This document shows positions 6,496 through 13,327 of a stretch of DNA of 13,327 nucleotides, in pieces. The notes beneath the pieces were generated by a model that was not told the DNA's origin, did not search any database, and saw only the letters and a program-made list of their open reading frames with translations. Source of the DNA: Bacillota bacterium (GTDB lineage Bacteria > Bacillota > Sulfobacillia > RBS10-35); the NCBI GenBank assembly GCA_029960865.1, contig JASBVX010000012.1:1-13327 (forward strand), given 5' to 3'. The translations under genes and the position numbers were made by a program. The stretch's first letter is position 1; every line of letters begins with the position of its first letter.

Positions 6496-7998
6496 GTGGA
6501 TCTGGCATGGGCCGGGATCCTGGAACTCCAGGAGGCCCTGGAGACGGGGGAAACCTCGTCGCAAGAACTGGTGGAGCTCTTCTTGCAGCGCTATGAAACC
6601 TACGACCGAGGGAAAGTTCGCTCTATCCTACAGGTGGAGGAAAGGGCCCCGGCCATGGCGAGGGCCCTGGATGAAGAGCGAAGGAACCGGGGAAAGAGGA
6701 GCCCTCTCCACGGCATCCCCGTTTTGGTGAAAGACAACATCGATACGGAGCCGCCTCTGGAGACGACGGCCGGTTCCTTTTTTCTCCTGGGAAAACCCCC
6801 GCGACAGGATGCGCCGGTGGCAGCAAAGCTCCGGGAGCTGGGGGCGATTATCGTCGGGAAGGCCAACCTTTCCGAGTGGTCCAACTTTCGCTCGTCTTAC
6901 TCCTTGAGCGGCTGGAGCGCCCGGGGCGGAGTCACGTCCCTGCCCCACTTCCTGGACCGCAATCCTTCCGGATCTAGCTCCGGTTCGGCGGCGGCGGTGG
7001 CGGCAGGCCTGGTGCCTTTGAGCCTGGGCACGGAAACCGATGGGTCCATCATCAGCCCGGCCAGCACCTGCGGGGTGGTGGGGGTGAAACCCTCGGTGGG
7101 TTTCACCAGCCGCCGCGGGGTGATCCCCATCGCCTTCAGCCAGGATACGGTGGGACCGATGGCCCGAAGGGTGAAGGACGCAGCCCTGGCCCTTTCCCTC
7201 TTGGGAGGCCCCGATGCAGGGGATCCTGCCACCCTGGCTTTTTGGGAGGGCTTTTCCTTCCGCTGGCCCCTCGAAGCGGTGCCTTCCTCCTGGCGGGTGG
7301 GGGTCCTGCGCCACTGGCAGGGGCGCCATCGGGGGGTGGACCGGGCCCTGGACGAAGCGGCGGCCGTCCTCCGGGACCGGGGGGTGGAGGTGCTGGATGG
7401 GGTGGAGCTCCCCTCATGGAAAGCGCTTCAAGAAGACGAGAGCGAATGGCAGGTCCTCCTTTCCGAGTTCCCGAGGGCCTGGAAAGCCTACATGGAAGCA
7501 CGGACCGGGGCGCCCATGGATCTTTCCATGCTCCTTCGCTTCAACGAGGAGCACCGGGGTGAAGAAATGCCCCTTTTTGGCCAGGACATCATCGAAAAGG
7601 CGCTGCAAGCTCCGGGGCTGGAGTCGGAGGCCTATGCCCGGGCCTTGGCGAGAAGCCGGAGTCTGGGAGGCCGGGACGGGATCGACAAGGCCCTTGAGAC
7701 CCTCGGGCTTCATGCGCTCCTCGCTCCATCGGGAGGGCCGGCCCTTCTCCACTATCCTATCCTGGGGAGCCGGGGAGCATGGTCCACGTCGGGTCCTGCC
7801 GCTCGGGCGGGGTATCCCATGGTGACGGTGCCCATGGGGCATATGGAGGGGCTTCCCTTGGGGGTTTCCTTCATCGGGACCCAAAAGAGCGAAGGGTTCC
7901 TTTTGCATCTGGCCCTTTTGCTGGAAGAGGGGGCTCCCCCGACGCCCCGGCCGCGGTTCCAGGAGACCCTTTCCTGGTCCAAAGGGGCGCAGGCATGA
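6496..7998 (+). CDS. Amidase-signature family enzyme
   Basis: A 500-residue amidase-signature hydrolase, cutting a carboxamide bond with a Ser-cisSer-Lys triad. K79 lies in PVLVKDNID, the cis-serine in NPSGSSSGSAAA (within 160-162), and the nucleophile S184 in GTETDGSIISPAS. Further support comes from GKANLSEW (121-128) and SQDTVGPMARRVKDAALAL. It starts at GTG 6496 with GGGAGGT seven bases upstream. GatA of the amidotransferase complex has the same core, but there is no gatC or gatB here and the C-terminal half does not look like GatA, so a free amidase is preferred. No signal peptide is seen, so it is cytoplasmic. The substrate is unknown. The last codons overlap the membrane-protein gene (ATGA). 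Confidence 0.92.
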   Translation: MDLAWAGILELQEALETGETSSQELVELFLQRYETYDRGKVRSILQVEERAPAMARALDEERRNRGKRSPLHGIPVLVKDNIDTEPPLETTAGSFFLLGKPPRQDAPVAAKLRELGAIIVGKANLSEWSNFRSSYSLSGWSARGGVTSLPHFLDRNPSGSSSGSAAAVAAGLVPLSLGTETDGSIISPASTCGVVGVKPSVGFTSRRGVIPIAFSQDTVGPMARRVKDAALALSLLGGPDAGDPATLAFWEGFSFRWPLEAVPSSWRVGVLRHWQGRHRGVDRALDEAAAVLRDRGVEVLDGVELPSWKALQEDESEWQVLLSEFPRAWKAYMEARTGAPMDLSMLLRFNEEHRGEEMPLFGQDIIEKALQAPGLESEAYARALARSRSLGGRDGIDKALETLGLHALLAPSGGPALLHYPILGSRGAWSTSGPAARAGYPMVTVPMGHMEGLPLGVSFIGTQKSEGFLLHLALLLEEGAPPTPRPRFQETLSWSKGAQA

Positions 7999-8792
7999 CC
8001 TTTCGGGTCATCCTCGCGGAGGCATGGGAGAAGAGCCGGGGGCAGGGCCTCCTCTGGTTTCTTCTCGCGGCCATGCACCTTTTCTCCCTTCTTCTCGGCT
8101 ATGGCCTTCTGCTTGTGGCGGCCCGCATGATTCAGCAGGGGGCTGCCTCCGATGGGACCCTTTTGCAGGCGCTGGGCTCCCTCTCCTTGACCCTCTTTCT
8201 CTTGGTGGCGGTCATGGCGCCCGCTTGGGGAAGCGGCCTTATGGCCCTTTTCCGCCAGGTCCAGGAGGGTGAGAGGCCAAGCTTCGCAAGCTTTGCCCGG
8301 CACACCGGCACCTATTACTGGCGCTTTGCGGGCGGCGCCCTTCTCTTCTTCTTTTTCTACGGAGTTTTGCGGTCGCTGGCCCTTGGCGGCGGCTCTTCCC
8401 CCTGGATCGTGAAGGCTCTTTTTTTCGGTCTTTTTCTGTTCTTTCGCATGATCACCCTTTACTGGAGCCCGGCGGTGGCCATGGGGAACCGCACCACCCT
8501 GGGGGGTGTCCATGCCTCCACCCAGATGGCCCTGGGGGCGTGGCTGCCCACGGCCCTTTTGGTCCTGGGGGACACGGGGGTGGTGCTGGCTTTCCAGCGG
8601 CTGGGAGGGATCGCCCTCATCGGGGGAGGCTTCAGCTTGGCCGACCTCGCTTCAGAGGTAGAGGGGCGCTTGCAGTGGTATCCCTTTTGGGCGGGGGTGG
8701 TCCTCAGCTTTTTGATGGGGCTGTGGGAGCTCTATTTCCGTACGACGGTCTGGACCTTTTTCCGGAAGGGTTATCGGTCGGAGGGGGCGTAG
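7995..8792 (+). CDS. Multi-pass membrane protein of unknown function
   Basis: A 265-residue protein with about six hydrophobic helices (roughly residues 18-42, 57-78, 108-130, 137-160, 180-202 and 230-250). The loop between helices 2 and 3 holds a recognisable pattern, GLMALFRQVQEGERPSFASF (81-100), then an YYWRF helix start; similar loops occur in several poorly characterised bacterial membrane-protein families (DUF4013-like), but I cannot assign one. No catalytic motif is visible. The ATG overlaps the amidase stop as ATGA, so it is co-translated with the amidase and may assist it or take part in transport; that is inference from position only. It is the last gene of the ileS operon. Confidence 0.85.
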   Translation: MTFRVILAEAWEKSRGQGLLWFLLAAMHLFSLLLGYGLLLVAARMIQQGAASDGTLLQALGSLSLTLFLLVAVMAPAWGSGLMALFRQVQEGERPSFASFARHTGTYYWRFAGGALLFFFFYGVLRSLALGGGSSPWIVKALFFGLFLFFRMITLYWSPAVAMGNRTTLGGVHASTQMALGAWLPTALLVLGDTGVVLAFQRLGGIALIGGGFSLADLASEVEGRLQWYPFWAGVVLSFLMGLWELYFRTTVWTFFRKGYRSEGA

Positions 8793-8858
8793 TCCCTTCT
8801 TTCCCGCTCCTGGAGAGGGCCCGTGTTCTTTCCCTTTCCTCCCTTGGCATAATGTTCC

Positions 8859-8887
8859 TTGCCTGCCATGGAAGGGAGCGTTACAAT
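8859..8887 (+). promoter_or_regulatory. Promoter of the GDP-mannose/glycosyltransferase operon
   Basis: TTGCCT (8859-8864), a 17-bp spacer and TACAAT (8882-8887), with transcription expected from about 8894. This leaves an 84-base untranslated leader containing a 12-bp perfect palindrome, GCCGTGCACGGC (8933-8944), before the ribosome site. No clear terminator for the operon to the left is seen between 8793 and 8858. Confidence 0.7.
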
Positions 8888-8977
8888 GAGGGCACCCATT
8901 GCTGACAAGCACAGCGCGGATTGTCGTTGGCAGCCGTGCACGGCGATCATGGCCTATTGCGGGAAAGGAGGGTGTCC

Positions 8978-10000
8978 ATGAGTCGCTATGCGATCCTTTT
9001 GGCGGGAGGCCTGGGCAGTCGTCTCCATCCCCTGACCCAGGATCTACCTAAGCCCATGGTTCCCATTCTGGGAAAGCCCTGGCTGGAGTGGCTGTTGGAG
9101 AGGCTCAACCGGGAAGGCTGGACCGCAATCACATTAAGCCTTCATTACGGAAAAGATCACATTATGGAGTATTTTGCATCTTGGAAAGAGGAGCTTCGTT
9201 TTGTGGTGGAACCGGAGCTTTTGGGGACGGCCGGCGCCCTTCGCTATGCCCTCCCTGATGAAGGAGACCGTTTTTTGGTCCTGAACGCCGACATCGTCCA
9301 CAGTTTTCCCCTGCAGCCGCTCTGGGATTTCCACAAGGCCAGGGGAGCCCAGGCCACCATTGGGCTGGTGGAAGTGGAGGACCCCAGCGCCTTTGGTTCG
9401 GTGCAGGTGGATGGGGAAGGCAGGGTGCGGGCTTTCCGGGAAAAGCCCAAGGCGGGGGAAGCGGTGGGCCGGTGGGTCAACGCCGGCATCTACATCTTTG
9501 AGCGCAGCTTCCTGGAGACCATCCCTTGGGGGGAGAGGCGGTCCTTGGAGAGGGATGTCTTTCCCCGCCGCTTGGCCGAAGGGGTGAAGATCTACGGTCT
9601 TCCCCTGGAGGGATACTGGCAGGACATCGGGACCCGGGACCGCTATCTCAAGCTGCATCAGGACATCCTCAAAGGAACATGCCCTCTGGAGATCCCCGCT
9701 CTCCTGAAGGGGCCCAGCCTCTGGCAGGGGGAAGGGGTGCGGGTGGAAAAGGGGGCGCGGGTCTTCCCCCCGGTGGTTTTGGGGGAAGGGACCTGGATCG
9801 AGGAAGGGGCCCAGGTGGGCCCCTGGACGGTGACCGGGCGAGGCGTACGGATCCGGAAAGGGGCCACGGTGGTGGACTCGGTCCTGTGGGACCGGGTGGA
9901 GGTGGCCCGGGGAGCCACCATCCGGCGGTCGGTGGTGGGGGTCGGGGCCCAGGTGGAGGGGCCCATCCAGGATGGTCTCGTGGCGGCGGGATCGAGGTGA
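8978..10000 (+). CDS. Sugar-phosphate nucleotidyltransferase, probable mannose-1-phosphate guanylyltransferase
   Basis: A 340-residue enzyme that would join a sugar-1-phosphate to an NTP; mannose-1-phosphate plus GTP to GDP-mannose is the best guess. The N-terminal Rossmann-like domain (1-230) has the nucleotide-binding signature LAGGLGSRLHPLTQDLPKPM (8-27), ELLGTAGALRYAL (80-92), a metal/sugar loop LNADIV (102-107), FREKP, WVNAGIYIFE and YWQDIGTRDRY. The C-terminal part (about 245-335) is a series of short hexapeptide turns of a left-handed beta-helix (such as GEGTWIEEGAQVGPWTVTG). It starts at ATG 8978 behind AAAGGAGGG five bases upstream. The mannose assignment leans on the cupin-phosphomannomutase gene two genes on; glucose-1-phosphate or heptose-1-phosphate substrates remain possible. 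Its end overlaps the ribosome site of the next gene. Confidence 0.88.
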   Translation: MSRYAILLAGGLGSRLHPLTQDLPKPMVPILGKPWLEWLLERLNREGWTAITLSLHYGKDHIMEYFASWKEELRFVVEPELLGTAGALRYALPDEGDRFLVLNADIVHSFPLQPLWDFHKARGAQATIGLVEVEDPSAFGSVQVDGEGRVRAFREKPKAGEAVGRWVNAGIYIFERSFLETIPWGERRSLERDVFPRRLAEGVKIYGLPLEGYWQDIGTRDRYLKLHQDILKGTCPLEIPALLKGPSLWQGEGVRVEKGARVFPPVVLGEGTWIEEGAQVGPWTVTGRGVRIRKGATVVDSVLWDRVEVARGATIRRSVVGVGAQVEGPIQDGLVAAGSR

Positions 10001-10005
10001 CGCCG

Positions 10006-12258
10006 GTGAAAAAGCTGGTCATCGTCAGCACCTACCCGCCTCGCCACTGTGGCCTGGCCACCTTCAGCCAACACCTCAGGGAGGGGCTCTTGGCGGCAGG
10101 GCTGCCGGAGGTGCAGGTGATCCCCATGGTGAAAGACGAAAGCCACCGTACCGACGCCCCCGAGGTTTTGACCTACATCCGCCACGACGTGCGGGAGGAT
10201 TACCCCAGGGCGGCCCGAGCAGCCCGAGAGAGCGGGGCCGATGCCGTCCTCTTGCAGCATGAGTACGGGATTTTCGGAGGGGAGGGAGGGAGCTACATCC
10301 TGGAGTTCCTGGAAGAAGCCGCCCTCCCGGTGGTGGCGACCCTCCACACGGTGCTGGAAGAACCCCGGCCTCCCTACGGCGAGATCCTCCAGAAGCTCAT
10401 GGCGAAGGCGGCCAAGGGGGTGGTGATGGCCCGCAAGGGGGAAGAGATCTTGCGGGATGTTTACGGCATCGCGCCCGAAAAGATCGCCCTCATTCCCCAT
10501 GGCGTTCCCCTCAGCCGCCCCCTCTTGCCCGATGGCCGCAAGAAGTGGGGCTGGGAAGGAAGGCAGGTCCTCATGACCTTCGGCCTCCTGGGGCCGGGGA
10601 AAGGTGTCGAGACGGTCTTGGAGGCCCTTCCCAGGGTGGTGGAAGCCCATCCTCACGTCCTTTATGCCGTGGTGGGCGCCACCCACCCCGAGGTGAAAAA
10701 GCGGGAGGGCGAAGCTTACCGGCGATCCCTGGAAGAAAAGGCGCAGGAGCTGGGCTTGGAGCAGCATGTCCAGTTCATCGATCGCTTTGTCAGCGACGAG
10801 GAGCTTTTGCAGCTCCTGGCCCAGACCGATGTCTATGTGTCGCCTTATCCCCATGCTCAGCAGATCACCAGCGGGACCCTCACCTACGCCCTGGCCATGG
10901 GGTGCCCCACTGTGTCCACGCCCTACACCTATGCCCGGGAACTTCTCTCTGGGGGAGCGGGGGTGCTGGTGCCCTTCAGGGACCCTGTGGCCCTGGCCCA
11001 GGCCTTGAACGAGATCCTGGGAAGTCCCCAGCTGCAGGCGGATTTGCGGCGCAAAGCCAGGCAAAGGTCTCAGGGGTTCGACTGGGAATCGGTGGCCCGC
11101 CGCTACCTGGATCTGGTGGAGGAGATCCGCGGGGGAAGGCCCTACTGGTCGGGAGGGGGTGGGGGGAAGATCGCGAACTTCCCGCCTCTGCGCCTCGATC
11201 ACCTAAGGCGCATGACCGACGACACGGGGCTCATCCAACATGCCCTGGGGGCGGTTCCCAACCGCTGGACGGGGTACACCACCGATGACAATGCCCGGGC
11301 CCTTTTGCTGACGGTGAGGGCGGCCCGGGAAGGGTATCCCGAGGCGGAAGAGCTGGCCCACACCTACTTGGCCTTTTTGGCCTTTGCCTTGGAACCCTCG
11401 GGATGGTTTCACAACAACATCGGCTATGACAGGAGGTTTTTGCCTGAAGAACGTTCGGCCGATACCCAGGCGCGGGCCCTCTGGGCCCTGGCGGAAGGTG
11501 CCCATTACTGGGGAGCCAGCGATCACGGGTGGGCGGCGGCCGACCTTTTCCGCAAGGGCCTCCACGGGGCCCGGGAGATCCAGAGCCTGCGGGGATGGGC
11601 GGGGCTCATCATGGGCCTCTCTTCCTTTTGGCCCGGTCCCGAGGGCTGGACGCCGGAAAAGGAGCACTGGGAGGCGGGACCAGGGGCCGAAGAGACGGCT
11701 GCCTGGATGGATGATCTGGCCCAGCGGCTGGTGAAAGCCTTGGCGGACCATAAAGATGGGTCCTGGCGGTGGTTTGAAGACCAGCTGACTTACGAGAATG
11801 CCCTCTTGCCCCTGGCCCTTTTGCGGGCTGGGCGGATCCTGGAAAAAGACCTCTATGGGGAAGCAGGGCTGGAGGCCCTTGGCTTCCTTTCGGAGGTGAC
11901 CTTCGAGGGAGACCTTTTCGTGCCGGTGGGAAACGATGGGTGGTATCCCAAAGGGGGGAGAAAGGCCCTCTACGATCAGCAGCCTTTGGAGGCCGGCATG
12001 ATGGTCTGGGCAGCCCTGGAAGCCTACCGCCTGACGGAAGATTCCCTCTGGCGCGGCCGGGCGGAGGCGGCGGGCCGCTGGTTCCTTGGACACAATACCC
12101 TGGGCGTGGCCCTTTACGACGAAAGGACGGGGGGCTGCCGGGACGGCCTTTCCCCGCAAGGGGTTAGCCGGAATCAAGGGGCGGAATCCACGTTGGTGTG
12201 GCTTTTGGCGCGGCAGGTTCTTGAGAAATGGGCGGTGGAAGCCCGCTCGGCGAGGTGA
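10006..12258 (+). CDS. Two-domain protein: GT4 glycosyltransferase fused to a large C-terminal helical domain
   Basis: A 750-residue cytoplasmic protein. Residues 1-375 form a GT-B, GT4-type transferase: STYPPRHCGLATF (8-20, acceptor-side loop), LLQHEYGIFGG (82-92), TFGLLGPGKG (191-200, phosphate loop) and the donor-binding ITSGTLTYALAMGCPTVSTP (287-306). A Gly-rich linker (about 382-388) leads to residues 393-750, opening LDHLRRMTDDTGLIQHA and TTDDNARALL; they are Trp/Ala/Leu-rich and have helical repeats, suggesting an (alpha/alpha)6-type toroid like those in glycoside hydrolases and phosphorylases. No signal peptide. The start is GTG 10006, because GAGGTGA sits five bases before it; GTG 9997 is also in frame. 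Acceptor and product are unknown. Flanking GDP-mannose genes suggest a mannosyl donor, but the GT4 fold does not prove it. Confidence 0.88.
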   Translation: MKKLVIVSTYPPRHCGLATFSQHLREGLLAAGLPEVQVIPMVKDESHRTDAPEVLTYIRHDVREDYPRAARAARESGADAVLLQHEYGIFGGEGGSYILEFLEEAALPVVATLHTVLEEPRPPYGEILQKLMAKAAKGVVMARKGEEILRDVYGIAPEKIALIPHGVPLSRPLLPDGRKKWGWEGRQVLMTFGLLGPGKGVETVLEALPRVVEAHPHVLYAVVGATHPEVKKREGEAYRRSLEEKAQELGLEQHVQFIDRFVSDEELLQLLAQTDVYVSPYPHAQQITSGTLTYALAMGCPTVSTPYTYARELLSGGAGVLVPFRDPVALAQALNEILGSPQLQADLRRKARQRSQGFDWESVARRYLDLVEEIRGGRPYWSGGGGGKIANFPPLRLDHLRRMTDDTGLIQHALGAVPNRWTGYTTDDNARALLLTVRAAREGYPEAEELAHTYLAFLAFALEPSGWFHNNIGYDRRFLPEERSADTQARALWALAEGAHYWGASDHGWAAADLFRKGLHGAREIQSLRGWAGLIMGLSSFWPGPEGWTPEKEHWEAGPGAEETAAWMDDLAQRLVKALADHKDGSWRWFEDQLTYENALLPLALLRAGRILEKDLYGEAGLEALGFLSEVTFEGDLFVPVGNDGWYPKGGRKALYDQQPLEAGMMVWAALEAYRLTEDSLWRGRAEAAGRWFLGHNTLGVALYDERTGGCRDGLSPQGVSRNQGAESTLVWLLARQVLEKWAVEARSAR

Positions 12259-13327
12259 TGGATCTGGAGATCAAAGAGAAGCCCTGGGGCAGGGAAATCT
12301 GGTATGCCGTGACGGATCGCTATGCGGGAAAGATCCTGGAGGTGAAGGCGGGGCAGTCCCTCAGCCTCCAGTATCATCGCAAGAAGAAAGAGACCCTCTA
12401 TTTCCAGGAAGGGAAGGGGAAGCTCCAGCTGGGGGATGAGGTCTTGGAGGTGGAGCCGGGCCAGGCCTTCACCATCGAACCGGGGACCATCCACCGGATC
12501 GAGGCGGTGACGGACCTGCGCATCCTGGAGGTGTCCACCCCGGAGCTGGATGATGTGGTGCGCCTGGAGGACCGCTACGGCAGGGCCGATGAGGCGGCCA
12601 CCCGGGCTCCTTTGCCGCCCGCACCGGAGATTTACCGGTCTTACGACATCCGGGGCACCTATGGAACCAACCTGACGGAAGAAGATGCCCGCCGCCTGGG
12701 ATGGGCGGTGGCAGATCTGGTGCGGGAAAAGGGGGAAGGGCGGGTGCTCCTTTGCCGGGATGCCCGGGCTTCGTCTCCGGAGCTGGCCAAAGCCCTGGCC
12801 GAGGGCCTCATGGAAGGGGGCGTCAACGTCCTAGATCTGGGGGAGGGGATTTCGCCCCTTCTCTATTGGGCCCGGGAGTTCTACGGCGTCGATGGGGCCG
12901 TCATGGTGACGGGGAGCCACAACCCCAAGGAGGAAAATGGCTTTAAGGTCGCCCTAGGCCCCGGGACCCTCTACGGAGACGCCATCCAGGAACTTTTCTA
13001 CCGCTCCCAAAAAAAGCCCCAGGGGGTTCCCCGGGGATGGCACCGGGTGCTGGACCCTCGGCCCGCCTATGGGGACATGATGGCGGGCCGCATCCAGCTG
13101 GAAAGAGAGCTCCACGTGGTGGTGGATGCGGGCAGTGGGGCCGCCGGCCCCATCGCCCCGGAGGTCTACCGTCGCCTGGGAGCCCGGGTGACGGAGCTCT
13201 ATTGCCGCCCCGATCCCGACTTTCCCTATCACCACCCCGACCCGGTGGTGCCGGAAAACCTCAAGGATCTTAAGAAAAAGGTGGTGGAGCTGGGGGCCGA
13301 TGTGGGCCTCGCCTTTGACGGCGACGG
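12258..13327 (+). CDS. Cupin (mannose-6-phosphate isomerase type) fused to phosphomannomutase, cut by window end
   Basis: The frame from ATG 12258 stays open to the right edge (356 residues visible). Residues 1-110 are a cupin like the isomerase domain of type II phosphomannose isomerases, which convert fructose-6-P to mannose-6-P: KPWGREIW, AGQSLSLQYHRKKKE with metal ligands Q38, H40 and E45, and PGTIHRI with H79. A short Pro/Ala-rich linker (112-123) leads to an alpha-D-phosphohexomutase from residue 125, IYRSYDIRGTYGTNL. Its phosphoserine loop is TGSHNPKEENGFK, with S220 as the phosphorylated residue. The window ends inside the metal-binding DGDGD motif (AFDGDG). Phosphomannomutase is chosen over phosphoglucomutase from the fused isomerase. 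The start overlaps the previous stop (TGATG), so the two are translationally coupled. Confidence 0.9.
   Translation, partial: MDLEIKEKPWGREIWYAVTDRYAGKILEVKAGQSLSLQYHRKKKETLYFQEGKGKLQLGDEVLEVEPGQAFTIEPGTIHRIEAVTDLRILEVSTPELDDVVRLEDRYGRADEAATRAPLPPAPEIYRSYDIRGTYGTNLTEEDARRLGWAVADLVREKGEGRVLLCRDARASSPELAKALAEGLMEGGVNVLDLGEGISPLLYWAREFYGVDGAVMVTGSHNPKEENGFKVALGPGTLYGDAIQELFYRSQKKPQGVPRGWHRVLDPRPAYGDMMAGRIQLERELHVVVDAGSGAAGPIAPEVYRRLGARVTELYCRPDPDFPYHHPDPVVPENLKDLKKKVVELGADVGLAFDGD

Noticed and set aside
6496..7998. gatA, the amidase subunit of the Asp/Glu-tRNA amidotransferase
   Set aside because: gatC and gatB are absent nearby, and beyond the shared catalytic core the C-terminal half does not read like GatA.
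9760..9990. Short tandem repeats in the G-rich stretch
   Set aside because: The periodicity is explained by the hexapeptide turns of the left-handed beta-helix domain; the DNA is not an exact repeat.
9526..10005. Extension of the glycosyltransferase frame to the left
   Set aside because: The residues are Gly/Pro/Arg-rich, overlap the guanylyltransferase gene and match nothing; family similarity starts at KKLVIVSTYPP, and a ribosome site fits GTG 10006.
9658..11202. Very long open frame on the minus strand (514 codons)
   Set aside because: It lies opposite two clearly coded proteins with full motif sets, is rich in Pro/Gly/His/Arg as antisense frames in G+C-rich DNA are, and shows no domain or ribosome site.

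Overview
The window is a G+C-rich bacterial chromosome segment, most likely from a Gram-positive (Firmicutes/Bacillota-type), possibly thermophilic lineage. An isoleucine T-box leader controls ileS, and the order ileS - TraR/DksA-like zinc protein - lspA - rluD matches the Bacillus-type arrangement. Strong AGGAGG-type Shine-Dalgarno sites, GTG/TTG starts and stop/start overlaps fit this. No tRNA, rRNA, CRISPR array or intact insertion sequence is visible.

Left edge (1-915): a minus-strand gene enters the window and starts at about 74, with a -10 element so close to its ATG that the mRNA would be leaderless. Next come a long GC-rich hairpin (115-156) that resembles the end hairpins of IS200/IS605-type elements, and an open frame holding only the C-terminal part of a saccharopine-dehydrogenase-like protein (homology from about 172 to 786). 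This looks like a rearrangement scar. Bases 787-882 hold only a weak hairpin.

Operon 1 (883-8792, plus strand): a good promoter, a complete T-box leader with ATC specifier and terminator, then ileS, a TraR/DksA-like zinc protein, lspA, rluD, a metallo-beta-lactamase-fold hydrolase, an amidase-signature enzyme and a six-helix membrane protein. Genes from lspA on overlap by 4 bp or are a few bases apart, so the block is probably read as one unit. ileS is damaged as given: about eight frame changes crowd into roughly 190 bp (2372-2560), each explicable by missing bases, while both flanks encode good IleRS. A local sequencing or assembly fault is the likeliest cause; true decay cannot be excluded.

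Operon 2 (8859 to window end, plus strand): a strong promoter, then a nucleotidyltransferase with a C-terminal left-handed beta-helix (probable mannose-1-phosphate guanylyltransferase), a 750-residue two-part protein (GT4 glycosyltransferase plus a large, probably all-helical C-terminal domain), and a fusion of a cupin phosphomannose-isomerase-like domain with a phosphomannomutase, cut by the window end in its metal-binding loop. Together they could convert fructose-6-P to mannose-6-P, mannose-1-P and GDP-mannose and then transfer the sugar. The cupin-phosphomannomutase fusion and the GT4 fusion partner are the most interesting biology here.
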